Below, one piece after another: positions 1 through 9,672 of a stretch of DNA of 56,456 nt (positions are counted from its first letter, which is position 1; each line of letters starts with the position of its first letter). The translations under genes were made by a program, and so were the position numbers. Source of the DNA: Thalassotalea sp. (GTDB lineage Bacteria > Pseudomonadota > Gammaproteobacteria > Enterobacterales > Alteromonadaceae); the NCBI GenBank assembly GCA_022448425.1, contig JAKVCY010000133.1, forward strand, positions 1 to 56,456, read 5' to 3'. A model generated the notes under the pieces. It worked only from the letters and a program-made list of their open reading frames with translations, made no database searches and was not told where the DNA came from.

Positions 1-84
1 TTTGCTTGTGAAAATGTTTCTGCTGCCCATTGCGCTGAACCTGTTGAAAACACTGGAACTGACCTTATCGCTAAATCAAAATAG
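1..84 (+). CDS. C-terminal tail of an upstream gene (partial)
   Basis: Frame 1 is open from the first base and ends at TAG (82-84), giving 27 residues that end in GTDLIAKSK. The composition looks like a real protein C-terminus, and a hairpin follows at 118-145. The tail contains two cysteines (FACENVSAAHC), which would fit a bacterioferritin-associated ferredoxin-type protein, but that is a guess from very little sequence. Too short to identify. Confidence 0.35.
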   Translation, partial: FACENVSAAHCAEPVENTGTDLIAKSK

Positions 85-117
85 ATCTGAGCGAGGTATG
101 CAAAATAAGTTCAAAAA

Positions 118-145
118 AAATCCCCCGATTTTCATCGAGGGATTT
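118..145 (-). terminator. Intrinsic terminator, probably bidirectional
   Basis: Stem AAATCCCcCGAT (118-129), loop TTTC, arm ATCGaGGGATTT (134-145), with one mismatch. An A-run at 113-120 becomes a U-run on minus-strand transcripts, so it can end the rnt transcript. On the plus strand the T-run is weak, but it follows the tail gene that ends at 84. Confidence 0.6.
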
Positions 146-191
146 GTGTATGAAAGACAGGCATTAGCGGGCTTTTTTATGTCAGGCCATT

Positions 192-220
192 AAAGAAAGC
201 GAGTCGCCCTCACTTTCTTT
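192..220. terminator. Hairpin just downstream of rnt
   Basis: AAAGAAAGcGAG (192-203) pairs with CTCaCTTTCTTT (209-220) around a 5-base loop. It lies 17 bases past the rnt stop and could act with the 118-145 hairpin as a double terminator. The U-run is short. Confidence 0.4.
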
Positions 221-236
221 ATCGACATTGTGCTAG

Positions 237-893
237 TTAATCGTCTTGTGGCATTGGCCAGCCGCCTAAACTTTTCCACTTGTTCACGATAGTACAAAAA
301 AGCTCGGCAGTCTTTTCGGTGTCGTAAAGCGCTGAATGTGCTTCTTTGTTGTCGAAATCTATCTGTGCTGCCTCACAAGCTTTGGCAAGAACGGTTTGAC
401 CGTATGCAAGGCCTGATAAGGTTGTCGTGTCAAAGCTAACAAACGGGTGAAACGGACTGCGCTTGATATTGCAACGTTCAACAGCTGCATTAAGGAAACC
501 TAAATCGAATGCCGCATTGTGAGCGACCATTACGGCGCGTTGGCAGCCAGCAGCTTTCATTTTTTTACGAATAAGCTTAAACATTTCTTTCAGTGCAAAA
601 TCTTCTTTTACGTTGCTACGCAGTGGGTGGGTTGGATCGATGCCAGTAAACGCCAAAGCTGAAGGCTCTAAGTTTGCGCCTTCAAATGGTTCAATGTTGA
701 AACAAATACTTTCATCAATTTGAAACTCACCCGTAGCCTCATCCAAGATCAGCATACTTGCTGCAATTTCTAGAAGTGCATCGGTTTTTGCGTTGAAGCC
801 AGCTGTTTCAACGTCGACAACGACAGGGAAGTAACCACGAAATCGTTGGGCGAATAAAGATTTTTCCGAAGGTTTTGATACGTCGTTAGACAT
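237..893 (-). CDS. rnt: Ribonuclease T, 3'-5' exoribonuclease
   Basis: RNase T trims the CCA end of tRNA during turnover and matures the 3' ends of 5S, 23S and small stable RNAs. The 218-residue product has the DEDDh exonuclease motifs: VVDVETAGF (D27, E29), an internal [12 protein letters not shown] segment and the C-terminal [13 protein letters not shown] segment with catalytic His and Asp. An upstream ATG would add 35 residues of unlike, hydrophobic sequence. I chose the ATG at 893 (MSNDVSK) because the length then matches the family (about 215). The gene is divergent from motY, an arrangement also seen with rnt and motY neighbours in other Gammaproteobacteria. Its transcript probably ends at the hairpins at 192-220 and 118-145. 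Confidence 0.95.
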   Translation of the reverse strand: MSNDVSKPSEKSLFAQRFRGYFPVVVDVETAGFNAKTDALLEIAASMLILDEATGEFQIDESICFNIEPFEGANLEPSALAFTGIDPTHPLRSNVKEDFALKEMFKLIRKKMKAAGCQRAVMVAHNAAFDLGFLNAAVERCNIKRSPFHPFVSFDTTTLSGLAYGQTVLAKACEAAQIDFDNKEAHSALYDTEKTAELFCTIVNKWKSLGGWPMPQDD

Positions 894-1076
894 TAGACTT
901 AAATGATCACTGCAAATTGGTGTCGAATTATCGCAAAAAAATAGGGTGAACTCGACAGAGATTGTGAAAAATAACAAAAAGGGCTGTAAAAGTGTCACTT
1001 TCGTATTAAAGTAGTAGGTAGAGTTGCCGATAAAAAGACAGTCTGTTATTCACTTAAATTGCAGTAAAGCCTTAGT

Positions 1077-1964
1077 ATGAAGAAATTACTTCCTATTATA
1101 ATCAGTACCTTAGTTGGTGCCTCAATGGCGAGCCAATCGCATGCGGGCATTCGACAGTACAGTGCGACCCTAGAAGGCTCTCAGTGGCAAGTTTCCAATA
1201 ATAGCCGCCTTCATTGCACCTTATCACACGAAATTCCTAATTACGGTGAAGCAAAGTTTACCAGTCGAGCCAGTCGTAACAGCAATATGATGTTTGAGCT
1301 CGATATGCTGCGCCTGCCAGATAATTACTCGCTCGCAGAAGTCCGCTCCGTAGCGCCTAAATTCAGACCAGGTTTAAACGACTACACATTAGCGGATATG
1401 AAACTGCACAAGCAGTTTTCGCCGAGTTTAGATAAGAAAATTGCGTGGACTATGCTGAATGAATTAGAGCAGGGCATGAGTCCAACGTTTTTCTATGATG
1501 GCTGGTACAGCGAGCACGATAAAATCTTGGTGGGATTGTCGACAGCTCGTTTCAGTAAAGCGTACCAAGAGTTCATCGGTTGTATTGGTAATTTACTAAA
1601 TTATAACTTTGACGACATTGCCTACACCGTTTTAAATTACCAATCGAATAGTGACAAGTTCACTCGCTCATCTGAACGCCGTATGGCGATGATCAGCGAA
1701 TACTTAAAGCTTGATAAAGATTTAGAGCTAGTGCTAATTGACGCATATTCAGATAGCTATGGTGGTCGTTGGAACAACTTAGAGCTTTCGAAAAAGCGTG
1801 CGAACAAGATCCGAGACTACTTCTTGAGCAATGGTATAGATGCAAGTCGCATAGAAGCGACAGGTTATGGTGAAAAACGTCATATCGCATCGAATGAAAC
1901 TATCTTAGGTCGTGGACAAAACAGACGCGTTGTTATTCACATGGAAAAACCTATCGAGTATTAG
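1077..1964 (+). CDS. motY: MotY, sodium-type flagellar motor T-ring protein
   Basis: MotY is a periplasmic protein that forms part of the T ring around the basal body and helps anchor the sodium-driven PomAB/MotAB stator. The 295-residue product starts with a Sec signal peptide (about residues 1-23, ending SHAG). A MotY-type N-terminal domain follows (GIRQYSATLEGSQW..., about 24-150), then an OmpA-like peptidoglycan-binding domain (about 160-290) with NLELSKKRA and ATGYGEKR motifs. Length and domain order match the family. The stop codon TAG (1962-1964) straddles the left end of a MITE-like element: TA is the flanking dinucleotide and G is the first base of the terminal repeat. The last residues may therefore have been altered by that insertion. 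The gene's likely terminator now lies about 300 bases downstream at 2263-2297. Confidence 0.92.
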   Translation: MKKLLPIIISTLVGASMASQSHAGIRQYSATLEGSQWQVSNNSRLHCTLSHEIPNYGEAKFTSRASRNSNMMFELDMLRLPDNYSLAEVRSVAPKFRPGLNDYTLADMKLHKQFSPSLDKKIAWTMLNELEQGMSPTFFYDGWYSEHDKILVGLSTARFSKAYQEFIGCIGNLLNYNFDDIAYTVLNYQSNSDKFTRSSERRMAMISEYLKLDKDLELVLIDAYSDSYGGRWNNLELSKKRANKIRDYFLSNGIDASRIEATGYGEKRHIASNETILGRGQNRRVVIHMEKPIEY

Positions 1965-2227
1965 GGTCTGATTATCTTTGTTTAATAATTCTGCTGAGAG
2001 ATAGAATTACGTTAATCAAGGCGAAAATTGTGTCATTTAGTCATGCAAATTAACGATTTTTAACGTATAGAAAAGTGATTTTCGCCTCAGCCCTTCGGGT
2101 AATGGCTATTTTTAACGTTAGCGGCATTAGCATTCACGCATTTGGAATGACCAAACTTCGCTCATGCTGCTTTGCCACCATTAAAAATAGCCTATTGCAG
2201 AAAACATAAACAAAGGTCAATAGACCC
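1964..2227. mobile_element. MITE-like element with terminal inverted repeats and flanking TA
   Basis: The left end (from 1964) reads GGGTCT-6N-CTTTGTTTA-5N-TCTGC. The reverse complement of the right end (from 2227) reads GGGTCT-6N-CTTTGTTTA-5N-TCTGC, so the imperfect terminal repeats are about 31 bases. Both ends are flanked by TA (1962-1963 and 2228-2229), as for IS630/Tc1-mariner-type insertions. Inside are more dyads: AGGCGAAAAT (2019-2028) against ATTTTCGCCT (2078-2087), and GGCTATTTTTAA near 2103 against TTAAAAATAGCC near 2181. No open reading frame is present. It fills most of the gap between motY and the aminopeptidase gene. Confidence 0.75.
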
Positions 2228-2262
2228 TAGCAATAACCGAGAAATAGTTTAGGAATAATATG

Positions 2263-2297
2263 AAAGCCGCATACTTAATTGAGTCTGCGGCTTTTTT
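2263..2297 (+). terminator. Intrinsic terminator
   Basis: AAAGCCGCA (2263-2271) pairs with TGCGGCTTT (2286-2294) and is followed by a T-run. It is probably the original motY terminator, now separated from the gene by the MITE-like element. Confidence 0.8.
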
Positions 2298-2390
2298 ATT
2301 GACGAATAATTCTTTATCCTTTCTTTGTTCTTATGGGGTATTTACCAGTCGATAAATGCCTAACTAACCATTTATATTAAGAAAAATATT

Positions 2391-4235
2391 ATGAAAAAAC
2401 TCGCTTCGTTGTTTGCTACCTGCATGCTTTTCGTCACGACGTTAAGTTTTGCAGGTGCAAAAGATGATTATACATATGCCAATTACGACCAAGTTGTTAC
2501 CACTCATACCTATTTAGATCTTGCTATCGATTTCGATAATAAGTCGCTTAAAGGCTTTGCCGAACTTGACTTAAAGTGGCTGGTTGAAGGCAACCAGTCA
2601 ATTATTTTAGATACACGTGATTTGATTGTTCACCGTGTTATGGCTAAAGCCAAGGGAGAGACTTGGTTGCCAGCAAGTTTTAAGCTTGCCAAACGTGATT
2701 CGGTGCTCGGTAGTAAGTTAACGATTAAGTCGCCGGTAAAAGCTGACAAACTTAGAGTTTATTATCAATCAACTGAAAAGGCATCAGGTCTGCAATGGTT
2801 GACCCCCGAGCAAACTGCGGGTAAGAAATTGCCGTTCATGTTTAGTCAAAATCAAGCTATTCATGCTCGTTCGTGGATTCCTTCTCAAGACACGCCAAGT
2901 GTTCGCATGACATACAGTGCTCGCATCACTACACCAAAAGATGTATTAGCAGTCATGAGTGCTGATAACGATCCTAGCACCGCGCGAGATGGCGATTACT
3001 TCTTTGATATGCCTCAACCTGTTCCCGCCTATTTGATAGCGATTGCAGCAGGTGATTTAGTCTTTAAGCCAATGAGCGATATTACAGGTATCTACGCCGA
3101 GCCTAGTTTAGTTGATGGCGCAGTTGCTGAGTTTGACGACACACAGGCGATGATCGATGTTACCGAAGAAATGTATGGTAAATACCGTTGGAGTCGTTAC
3201 GACTTATTAATTCTTCCTCCGAGTTTTCCATTTGGCGGCATGGAAAACCCACGCTTGTCGTTTATCACGCCGACCGTTATTGCTGGTGACAAAAGCTTAG
3301 TTAACCTTATCGCTCATGAACTTGCGCATTCTTGGTCGGGTAACTTGGTGACTAATGAATCATGGCGAGACTTGTGGCTAAATGAAGGTTTTACCAGCTA
3401 TGTGGAAAACCGCATCATGGAGCGTGTTTTTGGTGTTGACAGAGCAGTAATGGAACAATCATTAGCCGCTCAAGGGTTAAATTACGAAATTGCAGAGTTA
3501 GCCCCAGGTGATACTCAGCTTTATATCGATTTGAAAGGTAGGGACCCTGACGATGCTTTTTCTGGCGTACCTTACACGAAAGGTCAGCTGTTCCTTATGT
3601 ATTTAGAAGAGAAGTTTGGCCGTGATATCTTCGATAAGTTCGTTCAGCAATACTTTGATGACCATGCGTTCCAGTCCCTTGGCACTGCAGAGTTTGTAAA
3701 ATACATTGAAAAGAATCTATTGAAGAAGCACCCAAATGTTATTTCGATGGATGTTATTAACGAGTGGATTTATGAACAGGGGCTGCCAAGTTTTGTGCCA
3801 CGCCCGCAATCAGATGCGTTCGTGATTATTGATCAACAAATCAGTGACTACATCGGTGATAAACTAGCTCTTGAGCAACTTGATACATCGGCTTGGACTG
3901 TACATCAGTGGTTGCACTTCATTAATAATCTTCCGTTAAACATTAGCGAAGCTAAAATGAAGCAGCTTGATAGCGCGTTTAACTTAACCAAAAGTACCAA
4001 TGCAGAGAAAGCACATGCTTGGTATCTACTTGCGCTTAAAACTGGCTATCAACCAATTTACCCAGCGATGGAACAATACTTGATTGGTATCGGTCGACGT
4101 AAGCTGATTGTTCCGCTATATAAAACATTGGCTGAAACACCGGAAGGTAAAGCGTGGGCAAAGCGTGTTTATGACATTGCGCGACCTGGCTATCACCCAT
4201 TAGCGCAAGGCACTGTTGATAGCATATTGAAATAA
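2391..4235 (+). CDS. M1 family zinc aminopeptidase, LTA4 hydrolase-like, exported
   Basis: Broad-specificity aminopeptidase predicted to remove N-terminal residues from peptides in the periplasm. The 614-residue product has a signal peptide (about 1-22). It carries the substrate-binding GGMEN motif (282-286), the zinc site HELAH (309-313) and the third ligand Glu332 in WLNEGF, which is the HExxH-x18-E spacing of family M1. The C-terminal helical domain (about 465-614) resembles that of leukotriene A4 hydrolase-type enzymes, as in the cold-active aminopeptidase of Colwellia. The gene stands alone, with its own terminator at 4284-4307. Substrate range cannot be read from the sequence. Confidence 0.9.
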   Translation: MKKLASLFATCMLFVTTLSFAGAKDDYTYANYDQVVTTHTYLDLAIDFDNKSLKGFAELDLKWLVEGNQSIILDTRDLIVHRVMAKAKGETWLPASFKLAKRDSVLGSKLTIKSPVKADKLRVYYQSTEKASGLQWLTPEQTAGKKLPFMFSQNQAIHARSWIPSQDTPSVRMTYSARITTPKDVLAVMSADNDPSTARDGDYFFDMPQPVPAYLIAIAAGDLVFKPMSDITGIYAEPSLVDGAVAEFDDTQAMIDVTEEMYGKYRWSRYDLLILPPSFPFGGMENPRLSFITPTVIAGDKSLVNLIAHELAHSWSGNLVTNESWRDLWLNEGFTSYVENRIMERVFGVDRAVMEQSLAAQGLNYEIAELAPGDTQLYIDLKGRDPDDAFSGVPYTKGQLFLMYLEEKFGRDIFDKFVQQYFDDHAFQSLGTAEFVKYIEKNLLKKHPNVISMDVINEWIYEQGLPSFVPRPQSDAFVIIDQQISDYIGDKLALEQLDTSAWTVHQWLHFINNLPLNISEAKMKQLDSAFNLTKSTNAEKAHAWYLLALKTGYQPIYPAMEQYLIGIGRRKLIVPLYKTLAETPEGKAWAKRVYDIARPGYHPLAQGTVDSILK

Positions 4236-4283
4236 AGCCTACTGCAAAATCAACAAATGTTTTGAAATATTATGACGAATAAA

Positions 4284-4307
4284 AAAACCGCCTGTTGGCG
4301 GTTTTTT
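4284..4307. terminator. Bidirectional intrinsic terminator
   Basis: AAAACCGCC (4284-4292), a four-base loop, then GGCGGTTTT. It has an A-run on one side and a T-run on the other, so it serves both the M1 peptidase gene and the converging gene at 4352. Confidence 0.85.
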
Positions 4308-4351
4308 ATTGATTAATCTTTTTGATAGCTAAGCTATCTTAATTTGAGTAA

Positions 4352-5113
4352 CTAGAGTGCTGCGCTCTCTTGCAATACGTCTACTTGGCGATACTGATCT
4401 TGCTGAGAAATAACAACGCGGGTTGAAATGTCATCCAAGTAAAAAATTACGGTTAAACGGCCGCGTTTGCGTTCTTGTTCCACCGGTTGATCGAAATATT
4501 GAGTATAAAAAGCGATAACGTCTTCTTCTGTAGCGTCAGTGTAGTAGTTTATGACAGCAGGTAAATCATCGATAAATTCTGCGAATACTCTGGCATCATC
4601 CATTACAGGTATTTGTACATCACCTTCAGCTGGGATAGGGCGTTCAAAGTTATAAGCCGGTGTCGCAGGCTCCTTTTCGGTTGCATAATCGTATACAAAC
4701 GCTTCGGTTTCAGCTTCGACTTCTTTTTCAGTATTGGTCACAACAGCTTCTTCTACATCAGCCATTTCATCAGTGATTTCTTCAGAAACTTGCTGGTATA
4801 AATCTTCTTCAGCAACAGACTCTTCAGTCATTTGCTCTTGTGAAATTTGCTCTTCGAATGATTCTTCTACCGCCTGCTCTGATGCTTGTTCTAAAGTTTG
4901 TTCCAATGCTTGCTCAGAAGCCGTTTCTGCTGTTTGCTCTAGCTCCTGAACGACAACTGTTTCTTCAACAACAGCTTGTTCGGTTGTTTGAGCAGCTGAC
5001 TCAGTTGCTACACCTTCCATGTTCTCTTGGTTTTCTTGCTGCGCAGCTGCCAAAGCAGTGCTACTTGCAACTACCAACAAAGAGGCAATTGTCATTTTTG
5101 TTGTTATTTTCAT
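4352..5113 (-). CDS. Glu/Gln-rich exported protein of unknown function
   Basis: The 253-residue product starts MKITTKMTIASLLVVAS with a clear signal peptide cleaved near ALAAA. I chose the ATG at 5113 because GGAG lies about 10 bases upstream and the signal peptide begins there; an in-frame ATG at 5143 is less likely. Residues about 25-150 are a low-complexity acidic stretch made of degenerate EQA/EQT/SEQ/EES units. The last 90 residues form a more globular domain containing INYYTDATEEDVIAFY, RGRLTVIFYLDD and QYRQVDVLQES. I do not recognise the family. The acidic linker followed by a small domain suggests a periplasmic or surface protein with a flexible spacer. Confidence 0.7.
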   Translation of the reverse strand: MKITTKMTIASLLVVASSTALAAAQQENQENMEGVATESAAQTTEQAVVEETVVVQELEQTAETASEQALEQTLEQASEQAVEESFEEQISQEQMTEESVAEEDLYQQVSEEITDEMADVEEAVVTNTEKEVEAETEAFVYDYATEKEPATPAYNFERPIPAEGDVQIPVMDDARVFAEFIDDLPAVINYYTDATEEDVIAFYTQYFDQPVEQERKRGRLTVIFYLDDISTRVVISQQDQYRQVDVLQESAAL

Positions 5114-5260
5114 CAAAAAGGTACTCCGTGACATTTCCTTCAATGTAAAAGTTCACTATGTTGCGGTCAACAGTTTTTCCAAAAACAGTTGAAACTGCTG
5201 AGCTTTAGCTAATTTTTATCTAATAATTATTGCTATTTTGGTGGTTCATTTGAGCCTTTC

Positions 5261-5992
5261 TTACAGTGCTTTCATTTTTGCTTTGTGATGATCAACCCAA
5301 AGGGCAGTTGCGCCACATATAGCAACAGGCATAACAATCATATTGATAAATGGAATCATGGCAAAAAGCGCTGTGGTAATACCAAAACTGTAACTCTGAC
5401 CTTTGCGCTGGTTAAGCTCGTCACGCATAACATCGAAGTTAATCTTATGGTTATCAAAAGGATAATCTAAATATTGAACCGCCATCATCCAAGAAACAAA
5501 GAGAAACCAGATGAGTTGGCCAATAATGGGCACGAACCACATGATGATGAAAAAGCCGATAGCTCTGGGTAGGTAGTATCGAAACTTACACCATTCACGA
5601 CTTAGTGTTCTCGGTATATCTTTTACAACGTCAGAAAACGAGCCGTTGTCATCGGTTCTGCCCGTTAACATGGCTTCAACTTTTTCAGATAACAAACCAT
5701 TAAATGGAGCTGCAATCCAGTTTGCTGCTGCGCTAAAGATAAACGAAAAGCCTATAAGAATGGTGACGATTGCAAATGGCCAAATCGCGAACTCTAACCA
5801 AGAAAGCACTTCGGGTAACCATGCCATAATAGTGGCGATGTAAACTTCCAGTTGCGAAAATAGATAATAAAAGCAGACGCCAAAAATTATCAAATTAATC
5901 AATAACGGTACTAAAACAAAGCGTCGTAAACCTTTGGTATTGATTAAGTCAAATCCTTTTAAAAAATATCCTGCTCCTGTTTGAGCTTGCAT
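5261..5992 (-). CDS. cysZ: CysZ sulfate uptake membrane protein
   Basis: CysZ is an inner-membrane sulfate transporter that feeds cysteine biosynthesis. The 243-residue product has four or more hydrophobic segments and the family's EI24-like core, including FSAAANWIAAPFNGLLSEKVE and a C-terminal GITTALFAMIPFINMIVMPV region. ATG at 5992 is preferred over GTG at 5998 because an AGG-containing Shine-Dalgarno lies at suitable distance. The gene is divergent from smc. In enterics cysZ sits next to zipA-ligA, so the neighbourhood is conserved. CysB, the usual regulator of sulfur assimilation, is encoded at 30574-31548. Confidence 0.92.
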   Translation of the reverse strand: MQAQTGAGYFLKGFDLINTKGLRRFVLVPLLINLIIFGVCFYYLFSQLEVYIATIMAWLPEVLSWLEFAIWPFAIVTILIGFSFIFSAAANWIAAPFNGLLSEKVEAMLTGRTDDNGSFSDVVKDIPRTLSREWCKFRYYLPRAIGFFIIMWFVPIIGQLIWFLFVSWMMAVQYLDYPFDNHKINFDVMRDELNQRKGQSYSFGITTALFAMIPFINMIVMPVAICGATALWVDHHKAKMKAL

Positions 5993-6126
5993 AAACACGC
6001 CTAAAAAAACTGCATTTGCACCGATTATAGGGGTATTTAACGCAAAACCAAGCCCTTGCCTGTGACAAAGCTAGACATTATTGTTAAATTCGTTGTCATT
6101 ATAATAATCATCCCTTATTTGCCCGA

Positions 6127-9100
6127 ATGCGCTTAAAGCAGATAAAACTTGCCGGTTTTAAATCATTTGTTGATGTTACCAAGGTGCCTTTCAATGCACA
6201 GATGACCGCTATTGTTGGTCCAAATGGTTGTGGTAAGTCTAATATCATTGATGCCGTGCGTTGGGTACTTGGTGAAAGTTCGGCAAAGAATCTGCGCGGC
6301 GACGCCATGACAGATGTTATTTTCAATGGTGCCGCTTCAAGAAAGCCGGTCGGACAGGCAAGTGTAGAGCTTGTTTTTGAAAATCAGCCAGATAGCGCTC
6401 AAAAATTTAATTTGAATGCAAGCCTTTCTGAGCGCAACGAAATCTCGATTCGACGTACGGTTAATCGAGATGGTCAAAACCATTATTACCTCAATGGTGC
6501 TAAATGCCGCCGCCGCGATATTACCGACGTCTTCTTAGGCTCTGGTTTAGGGCCCAAAAGTTATGCGATTATCGAACAAGGTATGATTTCTCGCTTGATC
6601 GAGTCGAAACCCCAAGAACTCAGGGTGTTCGTTGAGGAGGCTGCCGGCGTTTCCAAATATAAGGAGCGACGCCGAGAAACGGAGAGCAAACTAAAATCTA
6701 CACGAGAAAATATCGAACGGCTTGAGGATATCAGCCAAGAGATTAATCATCACCTCGTTGTGCTAAATGAACAAGCTGAGCAGGCACAACGTTTTCGTGA
6801 ATTAAAAGTCACAGAACGAAACGCTCGTACCGATATTGCTTATTTGAAACAACAAAAAGCACAAACTCAACTTTCTCAACTCAAGGCGAAAGAGCAAACT
6901 TTTATTGAGCAGCGAAAGGCGGCGTCTACAAAACAGGTAGAGCTTGATAGGTCGCTAGAGTCAGAGCAAGAAACGCTTGAACTAGAGCTTGCAAACATCG
7001 ATGTTTTACGAAGCACACACAATGATATTCGCCAACAATTGGTGCTTGTTAACCACCAGTTGTCCAGCGCTAAAGAGCAGCAAGCCCGCAGCGAGCAGCA
7101 AAAACTTGTAACATCAGAAAAGCTCGCGTTAGCTCAAGTCAAAGTGGAAGCACTGCGTAAAAGTGTTTCAGCATTAAAGGAAGCACAGAGCGAAAACCAG
7201 CCATTAGTAGCAAAATACCAGGCCCAAGAATCGGAAGCGCTCAGCCAGCTAAACCAGTTGCAGCAAGACGAGCGCGATGCCAGTAAACGGTTACAACAAG
7301 TTAACCAATCGCATATTGAACAGCAACAAGTCGAAATTGCGAGAAACCAGCGAGCGATGAAGATCGCTGAACACATTACCCGCTGTAATACTCAACAGGA
7401 TGAAAAGAATCGTCAATTACAGGAATTGACCAGTGATGACGGCGCAAGCTTTGTTGAGTACTACCAGCAAAAAGAAGACTTGGCAGAACGAAAAATACAG
7501 CTGGAAGCTTCTATCGAGTTGCAAGAAAGAGCTAAGCAACAACATGCAGAGCTTTTGGCTGAACAGAAAGCGAACTTAGAACAAACCCAACAGCAACATT
7601 ACCAGCAAATAGCTGAATTCAATAGTGTAAGAGAACTATTGGCTAAGCAAGAACCTTGGCAACCAGCCCTCATTGAGTGGCTGGGAAAACAGAATGTAAA
7701 GCACTTTGACTGCTACTATCAGCACATCCAAGTACCAGAGAAATGGCAAGCGGCCGCCAATAAAGTCTTGGCTAATTGGCTTCAGGCAATTGTTGTTGAA
7801 AATATGCCTCACGCAGCCATGGCGGATATTGAAAAAACAGCTGAGTTGCAAAGCACTGAGTTTCAAAGTGATAGTCTACCAACACATTGGATAATTGCTC
7901 AAAATGAGCTGCTTGATAAAAGCTCTGTCAAGGAAGGTACATTAGCGGCAGTTATTGACGCTGATCTCGGTATTCTGCCCATTTTAAATAACTTTTTCAT
8001 AGCGGATTCAACTGAAGAGGCAGTAGAAAAACTACCGACCTTATTAGACCATCAAGCTATAGTTACGCCAGATGGGACTGTTTTCAACAAGCACAGCTCG
8101 ACTAAAGGTAGTATGTCTGAAGCACATGATGTTATCTCGCTTAATCATAAGCGACATGAGTTAGAGCAGGCTCAGCATAAATCAATTGGGCAAATTCAAT
8201 CGCTAACGAAACGTATTGACGATGGTCAAATAGTCTTTAATTCAATTGAGCAGGAACTGGCTAATACCCGTTTAGACGCCAGAACCATAGCTGCTGAGTT
8301 AGAAGCGTTAGTGAAAGTGATAACAGAAGCGATAGAGGCGCAAAACACTCGTAAACAACAACGTCAGAAATTAGTTGATGAATTAGCAGATATCTCTGGG
8401 CAATTGGCAACCTACCAAGAACAGCAGGCGAAGTTAGAGGAAGAAAGCACAAGCAATACCTCTAAATTAGCTGACATAGAAACAAGTGCCACTCAAGCAG
8501 AACAAGCAAAGCAGCACGTTAACGAGCAACTCGCGGTAGTTGAAAATATCAAACAACTTGCTCGACAGACTCAAGACAAAGTGAGTCAGCAAACACTTGA
8601 GTTGTCTCAACTGACATTGCAAATAGAGCATACTAAAGAGCAGGTAGCTTTGCACCAAGACCAGCTTTCTCAATGGCAGGACTCAAATGCAACTGGTCAA
8701 GATGTTGATAAGCTAAAATCCAATCAACATGAGTTGTCAGTTCAAGAGGGCATTGCTGAAAAGTCTCTGAATGATGCTAAAGCGCGTTATCAAACGTTGA
8801 AAACCAAGATGGCTGAACGAACGGCGGCACTCAGCAAACTGCAACAAGAACTCAACAATTTGCAAGACCAGCAACATCACAACGCGTTAAAGATAGAGCA
8901 GGCAAGCTTTGAGTTAAAAGCTGCCAATGAAACACTTAACGAGTTAGAAGGTGCTGGTAATAATCGCTTAGCCTTGTCTTCGCCGAATAAGTCACTCTCA
9001 GCTTTACAGCAAGAGTTGAAAATGGCGGTTCAAGCAATTCAGCGCTTGGGAGCGGTTAATTTAGCAGCAATTGATGAGTGCCAGTTGCAACAACAGCGAA

Positions 9101-9663
9101 AAAATCAGATCGATTTACAAATTGAGGATTTAACTCAGGCGTTAGCCACGTTAGAATCTGCAATAGCGAAAATAGACAAAGAAAGTCGAACTAAATTCAA
9201 AGCTACCTTTGAACAAATTAATCAAGACTTTAAGCAGCTATTCCCGAAAGTATTTGGTGGCGGTGAAGCCTATTTGGCGTTAACCTCGGATGACTTATTA
9301 GAAACGGGGGTGACCATCATGGCACGGCCACCGGGTAAGAAAAATAGCACAATACATCTATTGTCGGGTGGTGAGAAAGCGTTAACCGCGCTTTCATTGG
9401 TATTTGCCATATTTAGGCTCACACCGGCGCCGTTTTGTATGCTGGATGAGGTAGATGCTCCGCTTGATGATGCAAACGTTGAACGATTTTGTAATTTAGT
9501 TCAAGAAATGTCTAAAACCGTACAATTTATTTATATCAGTCATAATAAAATAGCAATGGAGATGGCATCACATCTTATCGGCGTGACCATGGGGGAACCG
9601 GGGGTGTCACGTATGGTATCGGTAGATATCGATGAAGCAATTGCCATGGCAGAAGTATCATAA
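6127..9663 (+). CDS. smc: Chromosome partition protein Smc
   Basis: Smc is the ATPase of the Smc-ScpAB condensin, which organises and segregates the chromosome. The 1178-residue product has an N-terminal head with Walker A GPNGCGKSN (31-39). Two long coiled coils rich in Gln, Glu and Lys (about 170-510 and 680-1000) flank a hinge (about 520-670). The C-terminal head has signature LSGGEKALTAL (about 1079-1089) and Walker B MLDEVDAPLDDAN (about 1103-1115). Presence of Smc shows this lineage uses the Smc rather than the MukBEF system. It is the first gene of smc-zipA-ligA; zipA follows after 9 bases. A TATAAT at 6100-6105 is a possible -10 element. Confidence 0.97.
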   Translation: MRLKQIKLAGFKSFVDVTKVPFNAQMTAIVGPNGCGKSNIIDAVRWVLGESSAKNLRGDAMTDVIFNGAASRKPVGQASVELVFENQPDSAQKFNLNASLSERNEISIRRTVNRDGQNHYYLNGAKCRRRDITDVFLGSGLGPKSYAIIEQGMISRLIESKPQELRVFVEEAAGVSKYKERRRETESKLKSTRENIERLEDISQEINHHLVVLNEQAEQAQRFRELKVTERNARTDIAYLKQQKAQTQLSQLKAKEQTFIEQRKAASTKQVELDRSLESEQETLELELANIDVLRSTHNDIRQQLVLVNHQLSSAKEQQARSEQQKLVTSEKLALAQVKVEALRKSVSALKEAQSENQPLVAKYQAQESEALSQLNQLQQDERDASKRLQQVNQSHIEQQQVEIARNQRAMKIAEHITRCNTQQDEKNRQLQELTSDDGASFVEYYQQKEDLAERKIQLEASIELQERAKQQHAELLAEQKANLEQTQQQHYQQIAEFNSVRELLAKQEPWQPALIEWLGKQNVKHFDCYYQHIQVPEKWQAAANKVLANWLQAIVVENMPHAAMADIEKTAELQSTEFQSDSLPTHWIIAQNELLDKSSVKEGTLAAVIDADLGILPILNNFFIADSTEEAVEKLPTLLDHQAIVTPDGTVFNKHSSTKGSMSEAHDVISLNHKRHELEQAQHKSIGQIQSLTKRIDDGQIVFNSIEQELANTRLDARTIAAELEALVKVITEAIEAQNTRKQQRQKLVDELADISGQLATYQEQQAKLEEESTSNTSKLADIETSATQAEQAKQHVNEQLAVVENIKQLARQTQDKVSQQTLELSQLTLQIEHTKEQVALHQDQLSQWQDSNATGQDVDKLKSNQHELSVQEGIAEKSLNDAKARYQTLKTKMAERTAALSKLQQELNNLQDQQHHNALKIEQASFELKAANETLNELEGAGNNRLALSSPNKSLSALQQELKMAVQAIQRLGAVNLAAIDECQLQQQRKNQIDLQIEDLTQALATLESAIAKIDKESRTKFKATFEQINQDFKQLFPKVFGGGEAYLALTSDDLLETGVTIMARPPGKKNSTIHLLSGGEKALTALSLVFAIFRLTPAPFCMLDEVDAPLDDANVERFCNLVQEMSKTVQFIYISHNKIAMEMASHLIGVTMGEPGVSRMVSVDIDEAIAMAEVS

Positions 9664-9672
9664 AAAGGCTCG

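Noticed and set aside
2..193. A 63-codon frame at the window start
   Set aside because: It runs through the hairpin at 118-145; frame 1 gives a more protein-like tail that stops at 84 before the hairpin.
237..998. Longer form of rnt starting at 998
   Set aside because: The extra 35 residues are hydrophobic and not part of the family; the ATG at 893 gives the standard length.
4734..5148. Overlapping plus-strand frames opposite the Glu/Gln-rich gene
   Set aside because: They are Ser/Cys- and Leu-rich mirror frames created by the repetitive GAA/CAA codons on the other strand.
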